This document shows, piece after piece, positions 1 to 8,900 of a DNA stretch of 30,911 nt (position 1 is its first letter; every line of letters starts with the position of its first letter). Below the pieces are notes generated by a model. It did not search any database. It had not been told where the DNA came from and saw nothing but the letters and a program-made list of their open reading frames with translations. Both the position numbers and the translations under genes were made by a program. Source of the DNA: JAGPDF01 sp043737505 (GTDB taxonomy: Bacteria > Acidobacteriota > Thermoanaerobaculia > Multivoradales > JAGPDF01); NCBI GenBank assembly GCA_043737505.1, contig JAYTAM010000337.1:1-30911 (forward strand), in the 5' to 3' direction.

Positions 1-1365
1 GTCGTCGGACAGTCGAACGGCAACCTTTCGGTCTGGTTTCCAGTGCGCCCGAAAGGCGAGGAGGCGTTCGTTCTCAAGCGGATCCACGAGCTTCCCCCAC
101 ACGCCTCGGCGATCCGACTGATCGCGCCGTCGCAGCGCAACCGGACCTTCCTCGCCCAGGACCAGGGCGGCGAGATCGGCATCTACTACTCGACCTCCGA
201 GCGCGTCCTGTGGAAGGGGCCTTCACCGGTCGACGGCGTGACCGCGATGACGCTCTCGCCCAAGGGGGACGGAGCGTTCGTCGCCGGCCCGGGGAAGCTC
301 GCCTTCGTGAGCATCGCCAACCCCCACCCGGAGATCTCTTTCAAGGCGCTCTTCGGCAAAGTCTTCTATGAGGGGTACGAGCAGCCGGAGTACGCCTGGC
401 AATCGACCGGTGGCACCGACGACTTCGAGCCCAAACTCTCGCTCACCCCGCTCGTCGTCGGTACACTCAAGGGGACCTTCTACTCGCTGCTGCTGGCGAT
501 TCCGCTCGGCATCCTCGGCGCCATGTTCGCTTCGCAGTTTCTGCACCCGAGGCTGCTCGCCTACATCAAGCCGACGGTCGAGATCATGGCCGCCCTGCCC
601 TCGGTAGTGCTCGGATTCCTCGCCGGCCTCTGGCTCGCGCCGCTGCTCGAACGCTACTTCCCGGCGCTCATCCTGCTCTTCATGGTGCTGCCGCTGTTCG
701 TCTGGCTCGCCGGCGTGGCATGGAACGCGGTGCCGCTTCGTATCCGCGGGCGCTACCCCTCCGGATCGGAGATCTTTCTCTACCTCGTGGCGGTGGTCGC
801 GGGTCTACTCACCTGCTTCTCCGCCTCCGGGATCTTCGAGCGCTTCGCCTTCGGCGGCAACTTCCAGGCCTGGCTTCTCTCGGTCACCGGGATGCAATAC
901 GACCAGCGCAACGCTGTCGTCGTCGGGCTGGCGATGGGCTTCGCGGTCATTCCGATCATCTTCGCGATCTCCGAGGACGCCTTCTCCAACGTGCCGCGCA
1001 ATCTTGTATCGGGCTCGCTGGCGCTCGGTGCGAACCGCTGGCAGACGGTGACGCGGGTCATTCTCCCGACCGCTTCGCCCGGCATCTTCTCGGCGATCAT
1101 GATCGGCTTCGGCCGCGCGATCGGTGAGACCATGATCGTGCTCATGGCCACCGGCAATACGCCGATCATGGACCTCTCCCCGTTCAACGGCTTCCGCACC
1201 CTGTCGGCGAACATCGCGGTGGAGATCCCGGAGGCGCCGCATCGCGGGACGCTCTACCGGACGCTCTTCCTGGCCGCGCTGCTGCTGTTCACGCTGACCT
1301 TCATCATCAACACCGCTGCCGAACTGGTCCGTCAGCGCCTGCGGAGGAAATATGCCCAGCTCTGA
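1..1365 (+). CDS. pstC: Phosphate ABC transporter permease PstC, long form, 5'-truncated by window edge
   Basis: Inner-membrane permease of the Pst high-affinity phosphate importer, working with PstA and the ATPase PstB. The frame is open from base 1 (it reads VVGQSNGNLSVWF before the GTG at 43), so the true start lies outside the window and the GTG is not the start. About 120 residues of a beta-propeller-like extracytoplasmic region are visible, then the permease domain with roughly six hydrophobic segments. The coupling (EAA) loop reads SGSLALGANRWQTVTRVILP, followed by GIFSAIMIGFGRAIGETMI, both typical of PstC. Long PstC proteins with an N-terminal propeller-like domain are known from Pseudomonas and Vibrio. 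The C-terminus RLRRKYA is echoed in PstA (RLRRKYAGSAV). The 3' end overlaps pstA by 14 nt, and pstA's Shine-Dalgarno (GGAGGA) lies inside pstC. Confidence 0.93.
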   Translation, partial: VVGQSNGNLSVWFPVRPKGEEAFVLKRIHELPPHASAIRLIAPSQRNRTFLAQDQGGEIGIYYSTSERVLWKGPSPVDGVTAMTLSPKGDGAFVAGPGKLAFVSIANPHPEISFKALFGKVFYEGYEQPEYAWQSTGGTDDFEPKLSLTPLVVGTLKGTFYSLLLAIPLGILGAMFASQFLHPRLLAYIKPTVEIMAALPSVVLGFLAGLWLAPLLERYFPALILLFMVLPLFVWLAGVAWNAVPLRIRGRYPSGSEIFLYLVAVVAGLLTCFSASGIFERFAFGGNFQAWLLSVTGMQYDQRNAVVVGLAMGFAVIPIIFAISEDAFSNVPRNLVSGSLALGANRWQTVTRVILPTASPGIFSAIMIGFGRAIGETMIVLMATGNTPIMDLSPFNGFRTLSANIAVEIPEAPHRGTLYRTLFLAALLLFTLTFIINTAAELVRQRLRRKYAQL

Positions 1366-3061
1366 GCGGTCTTTGGGCGCGCCGGCGGGCGGAGACGCCA
1401 AGTTGACCGACAAGGATCGATCGGGCCGCCTCCGGCGCGAGTTCTTCGGCGTCTCGATGACCGCGCTCTGTGGCGGAGCCCTGGCACTCAATCTGGTGCT
1501 CATCCTCGGCCTCCTGACCGTCATCGGCTACCAGGGCGGACGCTTCTTCTGGCAGAAGGACCTGCCGGAGTTCACTCTCACCGACGGCACGAAGATCCTC
1601 GGCGAGCTCCACTCCCAAGAGACCATCCCGGCCGATCTATCGGAAGGTGGCTCGGTCGCCGGAGGCTTGCGCTTCCAGATCCGTCTGGGCAATCGCGATC
1701 TCACTGGCGGCGACTTCCGCTGGGTCGACGCCTCGGCGATCGTGGAGCGTCAGCTCCCCGCCGACGCTGTCCTCCTCGAGCGCCTGGAGTGGGGAAACTT
1801 CTACGGCCGGATGGTCGAGATCCGGCGCGGCGCCGAGACTCTCGCGCAGGGCGGCGACGCCGTATGGCGGGCCTTTCCGGCCCTGCATACGGCCAAGCTC
1901 GAGGAGCGGCGCGAGATCCGCAAGTTGGAGAAAGGCCCGATCGGTCGCGTCAACCTCGAGATCGAGAAGCTCCGCCTCGCTACGCGGCGCCTCGAGCTCG
2001 AAGCTCCCGCCGCCGACATCCGTGCGCGGCGCCAGGCCGGGATCGATCTGGCCCTCGCCGAGAAGGAAGCCGAGTACGAGAAGCTCGCCACCGCGCTGTT
2101 CGCCAAGCGCGAGGTCCTGGTCGCCGAGACGCTGGTCATGGAGGCCGCCGACGGAACCCGCAAGGAGATCCCGGTCGGCAACGTCGTGCGCGCCATCCGG
2201 CCGAACGAGATGGGAGCGCTCGCCAAGCTCGGTCTCTACGCTTCACGGGTCCGCGAGTTCGTCGCCGACGAGCCGCGCGAGTCGAACACCGAGGGCGGCA
2301 TCTTTCCCGCCATCTTCGGCACCGTGATGATGGTCTTCCTGATGTCGTTCGCCGTCGTGCCGCTGGGCGTCCTCGCCGCGCTCTACCTGCGTGAGTACGC
2401 CAAGCAGGGCACCCTCGTGCGCGTCGTGAGGATTGCGGTCAACAATCTGGCGGGCGTGCCGTCGATCGTCTTCGGCGTCTTCGGCCTCGGCTTCTTCGTC
2501 TATACGCTCGGCGGCAGCATCGACCAGCTCTTCTTCCCCGAGGCGCTGCCGACCCCGACCTTCGGCACCGGCGGCATCCTCTGGGGTGCCCTCACGCTCG
2601 CCCTGCTCACCGTGCCGGTGGTCATCGTCGCCACCGAAGAGGGGCTCGCGGCAGTGCCGCAGATCGTCCGCGCCGGCTCGCTCGCCCTCGGCGCGACGAA
2701 GTGGGAGACGACCTGGAAAGTCGTGTTGCCGGCGGCCGCTCCCGGCATCCTCACCGGCGTCATCCTCGCCATGGCGCGGGCGGCGGGCGAGGTGGCGCCG
2801 CTGATGATCGTCGGCATGGTGAAGCTCGCGCCCACCTTGCCGATCGATGGCGACTTTCCGTTCGTCCACTTCGAGCGCAAGTTCATGCACCTTGGATTCC
2901 ACATCTACGACGTCGGCTTTCAGAGCCCGAACGTCGATGCCACCAAGCCGCTGGTCTTCGCGACCGCATTGCTCCTCATCTTGGTGGTGACGGCGATGAA
3001 CCTGGTGGCGATCTCGATCCGCAACCGCCTGCGACGCAAGTACGCCGGCAGCGCCGTCTGA
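1352..3061 (+). CDS. pstA: Phosphate ABC transporter permease PstA, long form
   Basis: Second membrane permease of the phosphate importer, 569 residues against about 280-300 for the short E. coli type. The ATG at 1352 is preceded by GGAGGA and overlaps the end of pstC. A first TM segment (about residues 37-60) is followed by about 230 soluble residues. These include a charged, coiled-coil-like stretch (about 185-250: REIRKLEKGPIGRVNLEIEK and on). The permease domain starts near residue 318 (GGIFPAIFGTVMMVFLMSF). The EAA loop is present as AGSLALGATKWETTWKVVLP, with ARAAGEVAPLMI after it. Long PstA proteins with an inserted extracytoplasmic domain pair with long PstC in other bacteria, so the pair has probably co-evolved. 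What the insert does is unknown to me. Confidence 0.93.
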   Translation: MPSSERSLGAPAGGDAKLTDKDRSGRLRREFFGVSMTALCGGALALNLVLILGLLTVIGYQGGRFFWQKDLPEFTLTDGTKILGELHSQETIPADLSEGGSVAGGLRFQIRLGNRDLTGGDFRWVDASAIVERQLPADAVLLERLEWGNFYGRMVEIRRGAETLAQGGDAVWRAFPALHTAKLEERREIRKLEKGPIGRVNLEIEKLRLATRRLELEAPAADIRARRQAGIDLALAEKEAEYEKLATALFAKREVLVAETLVMEAADGTRKEIPVGNVVRAIRPNEMGALAKLGLYASRVREFVADEPRESNTEGGIFPAIFGTVMMVFLMSFAVVPLGVLAALYLREYAKQGTLVRVVRIAVNNLAGVPSIVFGVFGLGFFVYTLGGSIDQLFFPEALPTPTFGTGGILWGALTLALLTVPVVIVATEEGLAAVPQIVRAGSLALGATKWETTWKVVLPAAAPGILTGVILAMARAAGEVAPLMIVGMVKLAPTLPIDGDFPFVHFERKFMHLGFHIYDVGFQSPNVDATKPLVFATALLLILVVTAMNLVAISIRNRLRRKYAGSAV

Positions 3062-3073
3062 GGAAGTAAGATC

Positions 3074-3946
<873 letters not shown>

Positions 3947-3964
<18 letters not shown>

Positions 3965-3993
3965 GGCGGCCTAAGTTACCGGCCGCTTTGGCT
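3947..3993. repeat. 16-bp direct repeat spanning the pstB stop codon
   Basis: ACCGGCCGCTTTGGCT occurs at 3947-3962, encoding the end of PstB, and again identically at 3978-3993, 15 nt after the first copy ends. The second copy lies at the 3' end of the convergent gene. It looks like a short tandem duplication of the pstB 3' end, and it creates the competing hairpins described separately. Confidence 0.85.
3950..3990 (+). terminator. Possible bidirectional terminator with two alternative hairpins
   Basis: GCGGCC (3966-3971) can pair either with GGCCGC upstream (3950-3955, 10-nt loop) or with GGCCGC downstream (3981-3986, 9-nt loop). A short T run (TTT) follows the downstream arm. The element sits between the convergent pstB and the 115-residue membrane protein gene. 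The T tract is too short for a textbook intrinsic terminator, so this is only a candidate. Confidence 0.4.
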
Positions 3994-4318
3994 GAGCCTG
4001 GGATGGCCGCCTGCGCATTGCGAACACGAACAAGGTAAGACCGCCCAGGAACAGCCTGCCGGACCACGCATGAAGCAGCGCGGGTCGCCTGCAAGCGGGG
4101 TCGGCGGCCGAGAGCGAGTAGCCGTTCGGACATTCGAGGAACCGCAACTTCGCCGTGGCGAGCGCCGAAGATAGGCACACCGCCGACGCGATCCAAAGCA
4201 TCGCCACGAGCGAAAGCAGGAACCCACGACTGGGCATCATCGCCATCCACAGGCTACCGGGCTGCGCTTCCTCCCGGGGTCCTGTTCGAAACTGAGGCGT
4301 CGGACTTCTTCGTTCCAC
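3971..4318 (-). CDS. Small membrane protein of unknown function
   Basis: Not recognised. The gene encodes 115 residues from a GTG start at 4318. I chose this start because GGAGGGG lies just upstream (complement of 4322-4328) at good spacing, while the internal ATG at 4246 has no visible ribosome site. Two hydrophobic segments are visible, about residues 31-52 (FLLSLVAMLWIASAVCLSSAL) and about 85-100 (RLFLGGLTLFVFAM). The second is followed by RRR, consistent with an inner-membrane protein. Between them is a short loop with two cysteines (CPNGYSLSAADPACRR), possibly a disulfide. The gene is convergent with pstB, and its last codons are the second copy of the 16-bp repeat. No functional link to phosphate uptake is evident. 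Confidence 0.6.
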   Translation of the reverse strand: MERRSPTPQFRTGPREEAQPGSLWMAMMPSRGFLLSLVAMLWIASAVCLSSALATAKLRFLECPNGYSLSAADPACRRPALLHAWSGRLFLGGLTLFVFAMRRRPSQAQPKRPVT

Positions 4319-4360
4319 TTCCCCTCCGAAGCCAAATCAGGAAGGCCTACAGACACTTGC

Positions 4361-4377
4361 CGGCGCTTGGTGCGCCG
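4361..4377. repeat. Short hairpin upstream of the transposase gene
   Basis: CGGCGC-TTGGT-GCGCCG forms a perfect 6-bp stem with a 5-nt loop, about 85 bp before the transposase start. RAYT transposases act on REP-like hairpins, so it is noted as a possible substrate. There is no obvious GTAG-type tetranucleotide and no second identical copy in the window, so the link is weak. Confidence 0.3.
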
Positions 4378-4462
4378 AGGAGAGGTGCCATCCGATTTTC
4401 AACAACGCCGCTCCGCGTCACTCGGCGCCAGATAGCCCGCCTCGTCTGCGTCTTAGCTTTCG

Positions 4463-5395
4463 ATGGCAAGAAGACTACGCTACATACCGCCCGGAGGAGC
4501 CCTCGTCGAGATCACCTGCCGGACGATCCAGGGCCGCCTGCTCATGCGCCCTTCGGCGGGCATGAACGACGTCATCCGGGGCGTTCTGGCCCGCGCCGCG
4601 CGCTTGGCTAGCCTTGCGGTTCACGCGCCTGTTTTCCTGTCCAACCACTACCACCTTCTCGTCTCTGTCCGCGATGCCCAGCAGCTCGCCCAGTTCATGA
4701 ACTACCTCAACTCGAATCTCGCCCGGGAGGCCGGCCGTCTCGTGCGCTGGCGGGAGAAGTTCTGGGGCCGGCGCTTCCAGGCGGTCATCGTTTCCGAAGA
4801 GGAAGAGGCCCAGGTGGGGCGGTTGGCGTACGTCCTGGCGCAAGGCGTCAAGGAGGGGCTCGTCGCCTCGCCCTTCGATTGGCCCGGGGTCCATTGCGCC
4901 CAAGCCCTTACCGAAGGGACCGCCATCTCCGGCCGCTGGCACGATCGGACCCTCGAATCCAGGGCCCGGCGCAAGGGGATTGCGCTCGATCCGCAGTCCT
5001 TCATCGAACAGGAAGCCCTCCACCTCACGCCCCTCCCCTGCCGGAAATCTCTCTCGCCCGAGGAGTATCGAGCTCGCGTCCAGCAGCTGATCGATGCGAT
5101 CGAGGCCGACGCCCGACTGCAGCAGGAGGGAACCGGGAAGTCTCCGTTGGGATCCGACGCCGTCTGCCGGCAGAATCCTCATCACGAGCCGAACCGGATC
5201 AAGAAGAGCCCAGCCCCGCTGGTGCATGCCGTGGCTCCAGCGGTGCGTCGCGGCATCCGCCAGGCCTACTTCGCCTTTCGCGAGGCCTATCGATACGCCG
5301 CGAACCGGCTTCGGGCGGGCGCGACGGATTTCGAGTTTCCCGTCGGTGCCTTCCCTCCGCGGCTTCCGATTCGACTGGCTGCCCGAACCGGCTAG
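4463..5395 (+). CDS. REP-associated-type tyrosine transposase (Y1/IS200-like, HUH superfamily) with long C-terminal extension
   Basis: Single-stranded-DNA transposase of the Y1_Tnp superfamily. Residues 1 to about 150 form the catalytic domain. The HUH metal-binding motif is in FLSNHYHLLV (His62 and His64). The likely catalytic Tyr123 lies in LAYVLAQGVKEGLV, which matches the Y-[IV]-x2-N-P-V-[RK]-x-G-L-V pattern of the family, although the usual NP is replaced. FDWPGVH follows, as is common in these proteins. Residues ~190-310 form an extension with KSPAPLVHA and a YFAFREAYRYAANRLR helix, seen in larger RAYT-like proteins. The length (310) fits that long subgroup. No clear Shine-Dalgarno precedes the ATG. 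Nearby DNA carries several hairpins and short repeats, but I see no defined terminal ends, so this may be a domesticated single gene, not an insertion sequence. Confidence 0.88.
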   Translation: MARRLRYIPPGGALVEITCRTIQGRLLMRPSAGMNDVIRGVLARAARLASLAVHAPVFLSNHYHLLVSVRDAQQLAQFMNYLNSNLAREAGRLVRWREKFWGRRFQAVIVSEEEEAQVGRLAYVLAQGVKEGLVASPFDWPGVHCAQALTEGTAISGRWHDRTLESRARRKGIALDPQSFIEQEALHLTPLPCRKSLSPEEYRARVQQLIDAIEADARLQQEGTGKSPLGSDAVCRQNPHHEPNRIKKSPAPLVHAVAPAVRRGIRQAYFAFREAYRYAANRLRAGATDFEFPVGAFPPRLPIRLAARTG

Positions 5396-5475
5396 CGGCC
5401 TCTACAGCTCGAACACAACCCGAAGACTCTTGGCGGACGGAGCAGTCTCTGTAGCTGGGAGCTCGCGCCTCGACG

Positions 5476-5530
5476 GCGATTCCGCGGTCGAATCGAGAGG
5501 CCAAGCAGCGCCACGGCGCTGCGGAATCGC
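5476..5530. repeat. 10-bp inverted repeat downstream of transposase
   Basis: GCGATTCCGC (5476-5485) is matched by its exact reverse complement GCGGAATCGC (5521-5530). The 35-nt loop contains a second small hairpin, AGCGCC-AC-GGCGCT. Nested hairpins like this resemble REP-type structures, but no other copy is present here. Confidence 0.5.
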
Positions 5531-5621
5531 TCCGACGGTCGAAACGACCTACTCGACCGAATCCGAGTCAGCGAGAAAAGCCGAAAAGTACACTGCTCAC
5601 TCCAGGGAGCTGCAAGTCTCT

Positions 5622-5635
5622 TCGACTCGAGTCGA
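5622..5635. repeat. Perfect 14-bp palindrome
   Basis: TCGACTCGAGTCGA is self-complementary over all 14 bases. It could be a dimeric regulator site or a cruciform element. No promoter context is visible. Confidence 0.5.
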
Positions 5636-5656
5636 GAACTCCCGGAATTTGGGTGG

Positions 5657-5718
5657 CACCTCTTCAGCACCTCTTCAGCTCAGCCAGCCAGCAGAGCACC
5701 TCTTCAGCACCTCTTCAG
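5657..5718. repeat. Paired tandem 11-mers (2+2 copies of CACCTCTTCAG)
   Basis: CACCTCTTCAG occurs at 5657-5667, 5668-5678, 5697-5707 and 5708-5718. These make two identical 22-bp blocks separated by 18 bp of AGC-rich sequence. The array lies just beyond the 3' end of the minus-strand candidate immunity gene. Four perfect copies in 62 bp are unlikely by chance; the function is unknown. Confidence 0.85.
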
Positions 5719-5727
5719 CAGCGCTAT

Positions 5728-5958
5728 CTAGCGGCGCCCCTGAGCGAGGCGCCGAATCCCTTCCCACGCCCACTTCAGCAGGAGAATACTCGCCACGAGA
5801 AGCAACGGCATTACGGCCACAGACTTGCCCGTAGGGCCGAGCTCGTAGGTGCGTTTCGCCCAAAGATCAAACAGACCAGTGAGCGAGTAGAGGGCAAGGC
5901 CCCCGCCGAGAAGCAGAGACGCGAGCGTTCCCAAGAGGATCATTGCCTTGGCCATCAT
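5728..5958 (-). CDS. Two-TM small membrane protein, candidate immunity protein for the RHS toxin
   Basis: Not recognised by family; the role is inferred from position. The 76-residue protein starts at the ATG that overlaps the RHS stop codon (TGATG, one base shared), the usual layout for translational coupling in toxin-immunity pairs. An upstream in-frame extension would run into the RHS gene and is not needed. Two clear TM segments (about residues 6-28 and 46-65) flank a short loop (FDLWAKRTYELGPTGKS), with a basic tail (RRLAQGRR). Membrane immunity proteins of this size are known for effectors acting in the periplasm or at the membrane. The DNA looks less GC-rich than the RHS body, as expected for an exchanged cassette. 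It could also be an unrelated small membrane protein. Confidence 0.65.
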   Translation of the reverse strand: MMAKAMILLGTLASLLLGGGLALYSLTGLFDLWAKRTYELGPTGKSVAVMPLLLVASILLLKWAWEGIRRLAQGRR

Positions 5959-8900
5959 CACGGCTCGTCGATCTGCACATCTTGAGGCAACGGACCCCAA
6001 TCAGGTCCAAGATAGCCGTCGAAAAAGTAGTCGTCTCCTTTTCCGTCGCAGGGTGTGTACTTGACGACGTAGTGCACCGGGAAATAGGTGCCACAAGCTG
6101 CCTTGACCGCATCAGCTCCAAAGCTCTTCGTGAGCTGCACGTTTGTCACCCAGCATCGGGGTTGCGCTTGGCGTTCAAGATCATCGTGAAGCTGCGATGC
6201 GGACGTGAGGCAGCTCCCGCCACCAAGTACGAGCCCCGGGCTCCAGGCGTACTTGGTCCAATCAGCCGACAGCCAGCCACCTGACTTATTGAGTTCAATC
6301 TGCTTGTCCTGTTCCGAGCAGCACTGATCGCAATCGGCCTTCGACGTAACGAGCCCGAGCGGATCAACGAAGAACGTCGGGCGACTGTGCACGTAAGCAA
6401 GCGGGTTGGGATCGCCCTTTCGGCCTAGCGGATCGACCCTTGTGTACCTCCCGGTCTGCGGTTCATACCATCGGTACAGGTTGAAGTAGACATCATCTCC
6501 TAGCGTCGCGCCATTGAAAAGGCTGTCATCCCACTGCCCCGGCATCCGCAGGAAGATCCCCTTGGCCAGCGAGTCCTGTGCCCCTCCCTGCTGGTGGTCT
6601 CTACCGAACGGCTCGAAGCCGCCGATCCAGTGCTGGGCGCCGGCGGTCGTGAGGGCGTAGACCGGCGTGCCCAGGCGGTCGGTGACGATCGGGTTCCAGG
6701 TCGCTGCGGCGGCGCCGACTTTCTTCCAGATCGCGGCGGGTCTGCCCGCGAAGTAGAGGACGTGGATGCGCTCGGCGGTGCCGGCGGCTGTCGGCAGGCG
6801 CTCGAGGCTCATCAGCCGGCCTTCGGAGCTGTAGACGGGCTTCACCCAGCCGCCGGTGATCGCGTCGGCGGCCTCCCTGAGAAAGCCTCTGCCGTCGTAG
6901 AGCATCGTTAGGCTCTCCGAGGCCACCGGCCGCTCGACCTCGGCCAGTGAGCCGGCGTCGTCGAAGGTGAAATCGATGTCGTTGGCGCCGAGGTCGACTA
7001 GGTCGAGGTAGCCGCCCGCGTTGTGATCGGAGTCGCGGGTTCCCCCAATGCCGAGGGTCACCAGGTCGAGGAGGGCGGTGTTGCCGGAGGTGGCCGCATT
7101 GGTTTCGTAGGCGTAGCCGTCGCTGGCGCCGTCGCGGGCTTCGGAGAGGCGGTTGCCGACGCCGTCGTAGGTCCACTCGATCGGGTTGTTCGTGGCCGGG
7201 TTGCAGCTGGCGGCGGCGGTGTTCCACGGACCGCCGGCGCAGTTGAGGAAGTACTGCCAATCCTGATAGCCGTAGGTGCGGGAGACCGCGGCCGGCAGCG
7301 TCTGGGAGATCGCCGTCACGTTGCCGACGGGATCGTTCGTGTAGTTCCAGTTGAAGAGGCTGCCCGAAACCGTGATCGCGGTCGGGGCGTAACGCTGGTC
7401 GAAGGTCCGGGTTTCGTCGCGATCGGTGGTGAGATCGAAGCGCAGCGTGGTCAGCGGGCCGTACGGCTTGTAGGTCGCGAGGGGGGAGTTCTTCACCACG
7501 TAGAAGGCCGCCAATGCACCCTCCTTGAGCTGCAGGTACGTCGGGCGGTTCATCCGGTCGTACGCGTACGTCGCCAGCAGGTTCGGCGGATAGAGCGTCG
7601 TCAGCCGGTTGCCGTCCTTGTCATAAGTGTAGGTCAGATCGCCGTCGGTCAGCATCTCCCCGAACGGGTTGTAGGTGTAGTCCACCGTGTCGCCGCCCTT
7701 GGCGATCTGGGTCAATCTCCCCAGCTTCCAGCCGACCGCGCTCGTGCCCCAGGTGTAGGTCGTATCGAGCGCCGCCGTCGGGTAGTCGAGGAAGGTCACC
7801 CGGTCCGCGGCGTCGATCGTGCGCACCGTCGTCACCGCGCGGGCGTCCGTCTCCTCCTCGAGTTCGCCGTGCTCGTTGTAGGCGTAGACCGTCGTCCCCG
7901 AGACCTCCGACGCCTGGCCGGTCATCAGGTCGCGGTCCGAGTACTCGTACGTCGTCACCGTCCCCTCGCCGTCGGTCACCTCGACGAGATGATCCTGCAC
8001 GTCGTAGGCGTAGGCGGTCGAGACGGTCCCGCCGCCCGCGCCCCCCCACGGCTGCGTCACCGCGACCAGGCGATCCACGGAGTCGTAGTCGTACTCCGTC
8101 GACGGCTGCGACGGGAAGCTCGCCCGCGGATGAAGCGGATCCCAGACCGACTCGAGCCGCCCCTCGCAGTCGTAGGCGTACTCGGTGATGGCATTGTTGC
8201 TGGCGTCGATCTTCTCGATCGTTTGGTCCAGGTGGCACATCGAGTCGTAGACCCAGGAGGTCTCCGAGTGCGTTACCCAGGTCGCAGCAGCGGTACCCCG
8301 GTCCAGCTTCTGATTCGTGCGGTGACCGCCACCGTCGAGCGTCCAGATCTGCCGCTCGGCGAAGTTGGTGGAGGAGATCGAGAGGCAGCTGCTGCCGGTC
8401 GGGCTGGCCACCGCGAGGCCGCGCCGGACCTCCGTGAAACGCCCCGCGGCGTCGTAGAGATACTGCGTCCCGGCGCCGGCCGGCGATTTCACGCAGAAGA
8501 GATCCCCGAAAGTGTTGTAGGTGTAGAGCGTCACCCGGTCGTCCGTCCCCGTGCCCGGATCGCCCCCCTGGGTCACCGACGTCACTCGATCGAGCGCGTC
8601 GTAGACCGTCGTGGTGACGACACCGTTCGCTTCGGTCACCGCGGTTCTGCGGTTGTAGGCGTCGTAGCCGTAGGTAGTGGTGCCGACCAGCGGGTCGACG
8701 CGCGTGTCCGGAATCATGACGTTGGTCCCGCTCACCGCATAGGTGAAGGCGGTCTGGTCCGCCGTCGAGTAGCCGGGAGGATCCACAGTCCCGACCTTGC
8801 CGGCGCCGTTGTAGCCCGTGTAGGCCGTCTGGAGGCTGAAGGTGCCGCCAGAGAAGGTGGACTCGACGCCGTCCATCGTCCGGTCGTCGAGGTCGCCCGT

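Larger units (their letters stand above)
5396..5727. other. Repeat-rich non-coding stretch between transposase and RHS module
   Basis: No convincing gene lies in these 332 bases. The stretch holds a 10-bp inverted repeat (5476-5485/5521-5530), the internal near-palindrome AGCGCC-AC-GGCGCT in its loop, a perfect 14-bp palindrome (5622-5635), and a paired 22-bp direct repeat (5657-5718). It looks less GC-rich than the flanking core genes. It lies 3' of both the transposase gene and the minus-strand RHS module, so it may hold terminators or transposase-related hairpins. Confidence 0.6.

Noticed and set aside
5657..5718. Possible CRISPR array
   Set aside because: The repeats are 11 bp in tandem pairs with a single 18-bp spacer; there is no array of regularly spaced repeats and there are no cas genes.
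5094..5834. 246-codon plus-strand frame through the transposase 3' end and following spacer
   Set aside because: It starts inside the transposase gene in another frame and runs through repeats; low-complexity Ser/Arg/Thr sequence with no recognisable domain.
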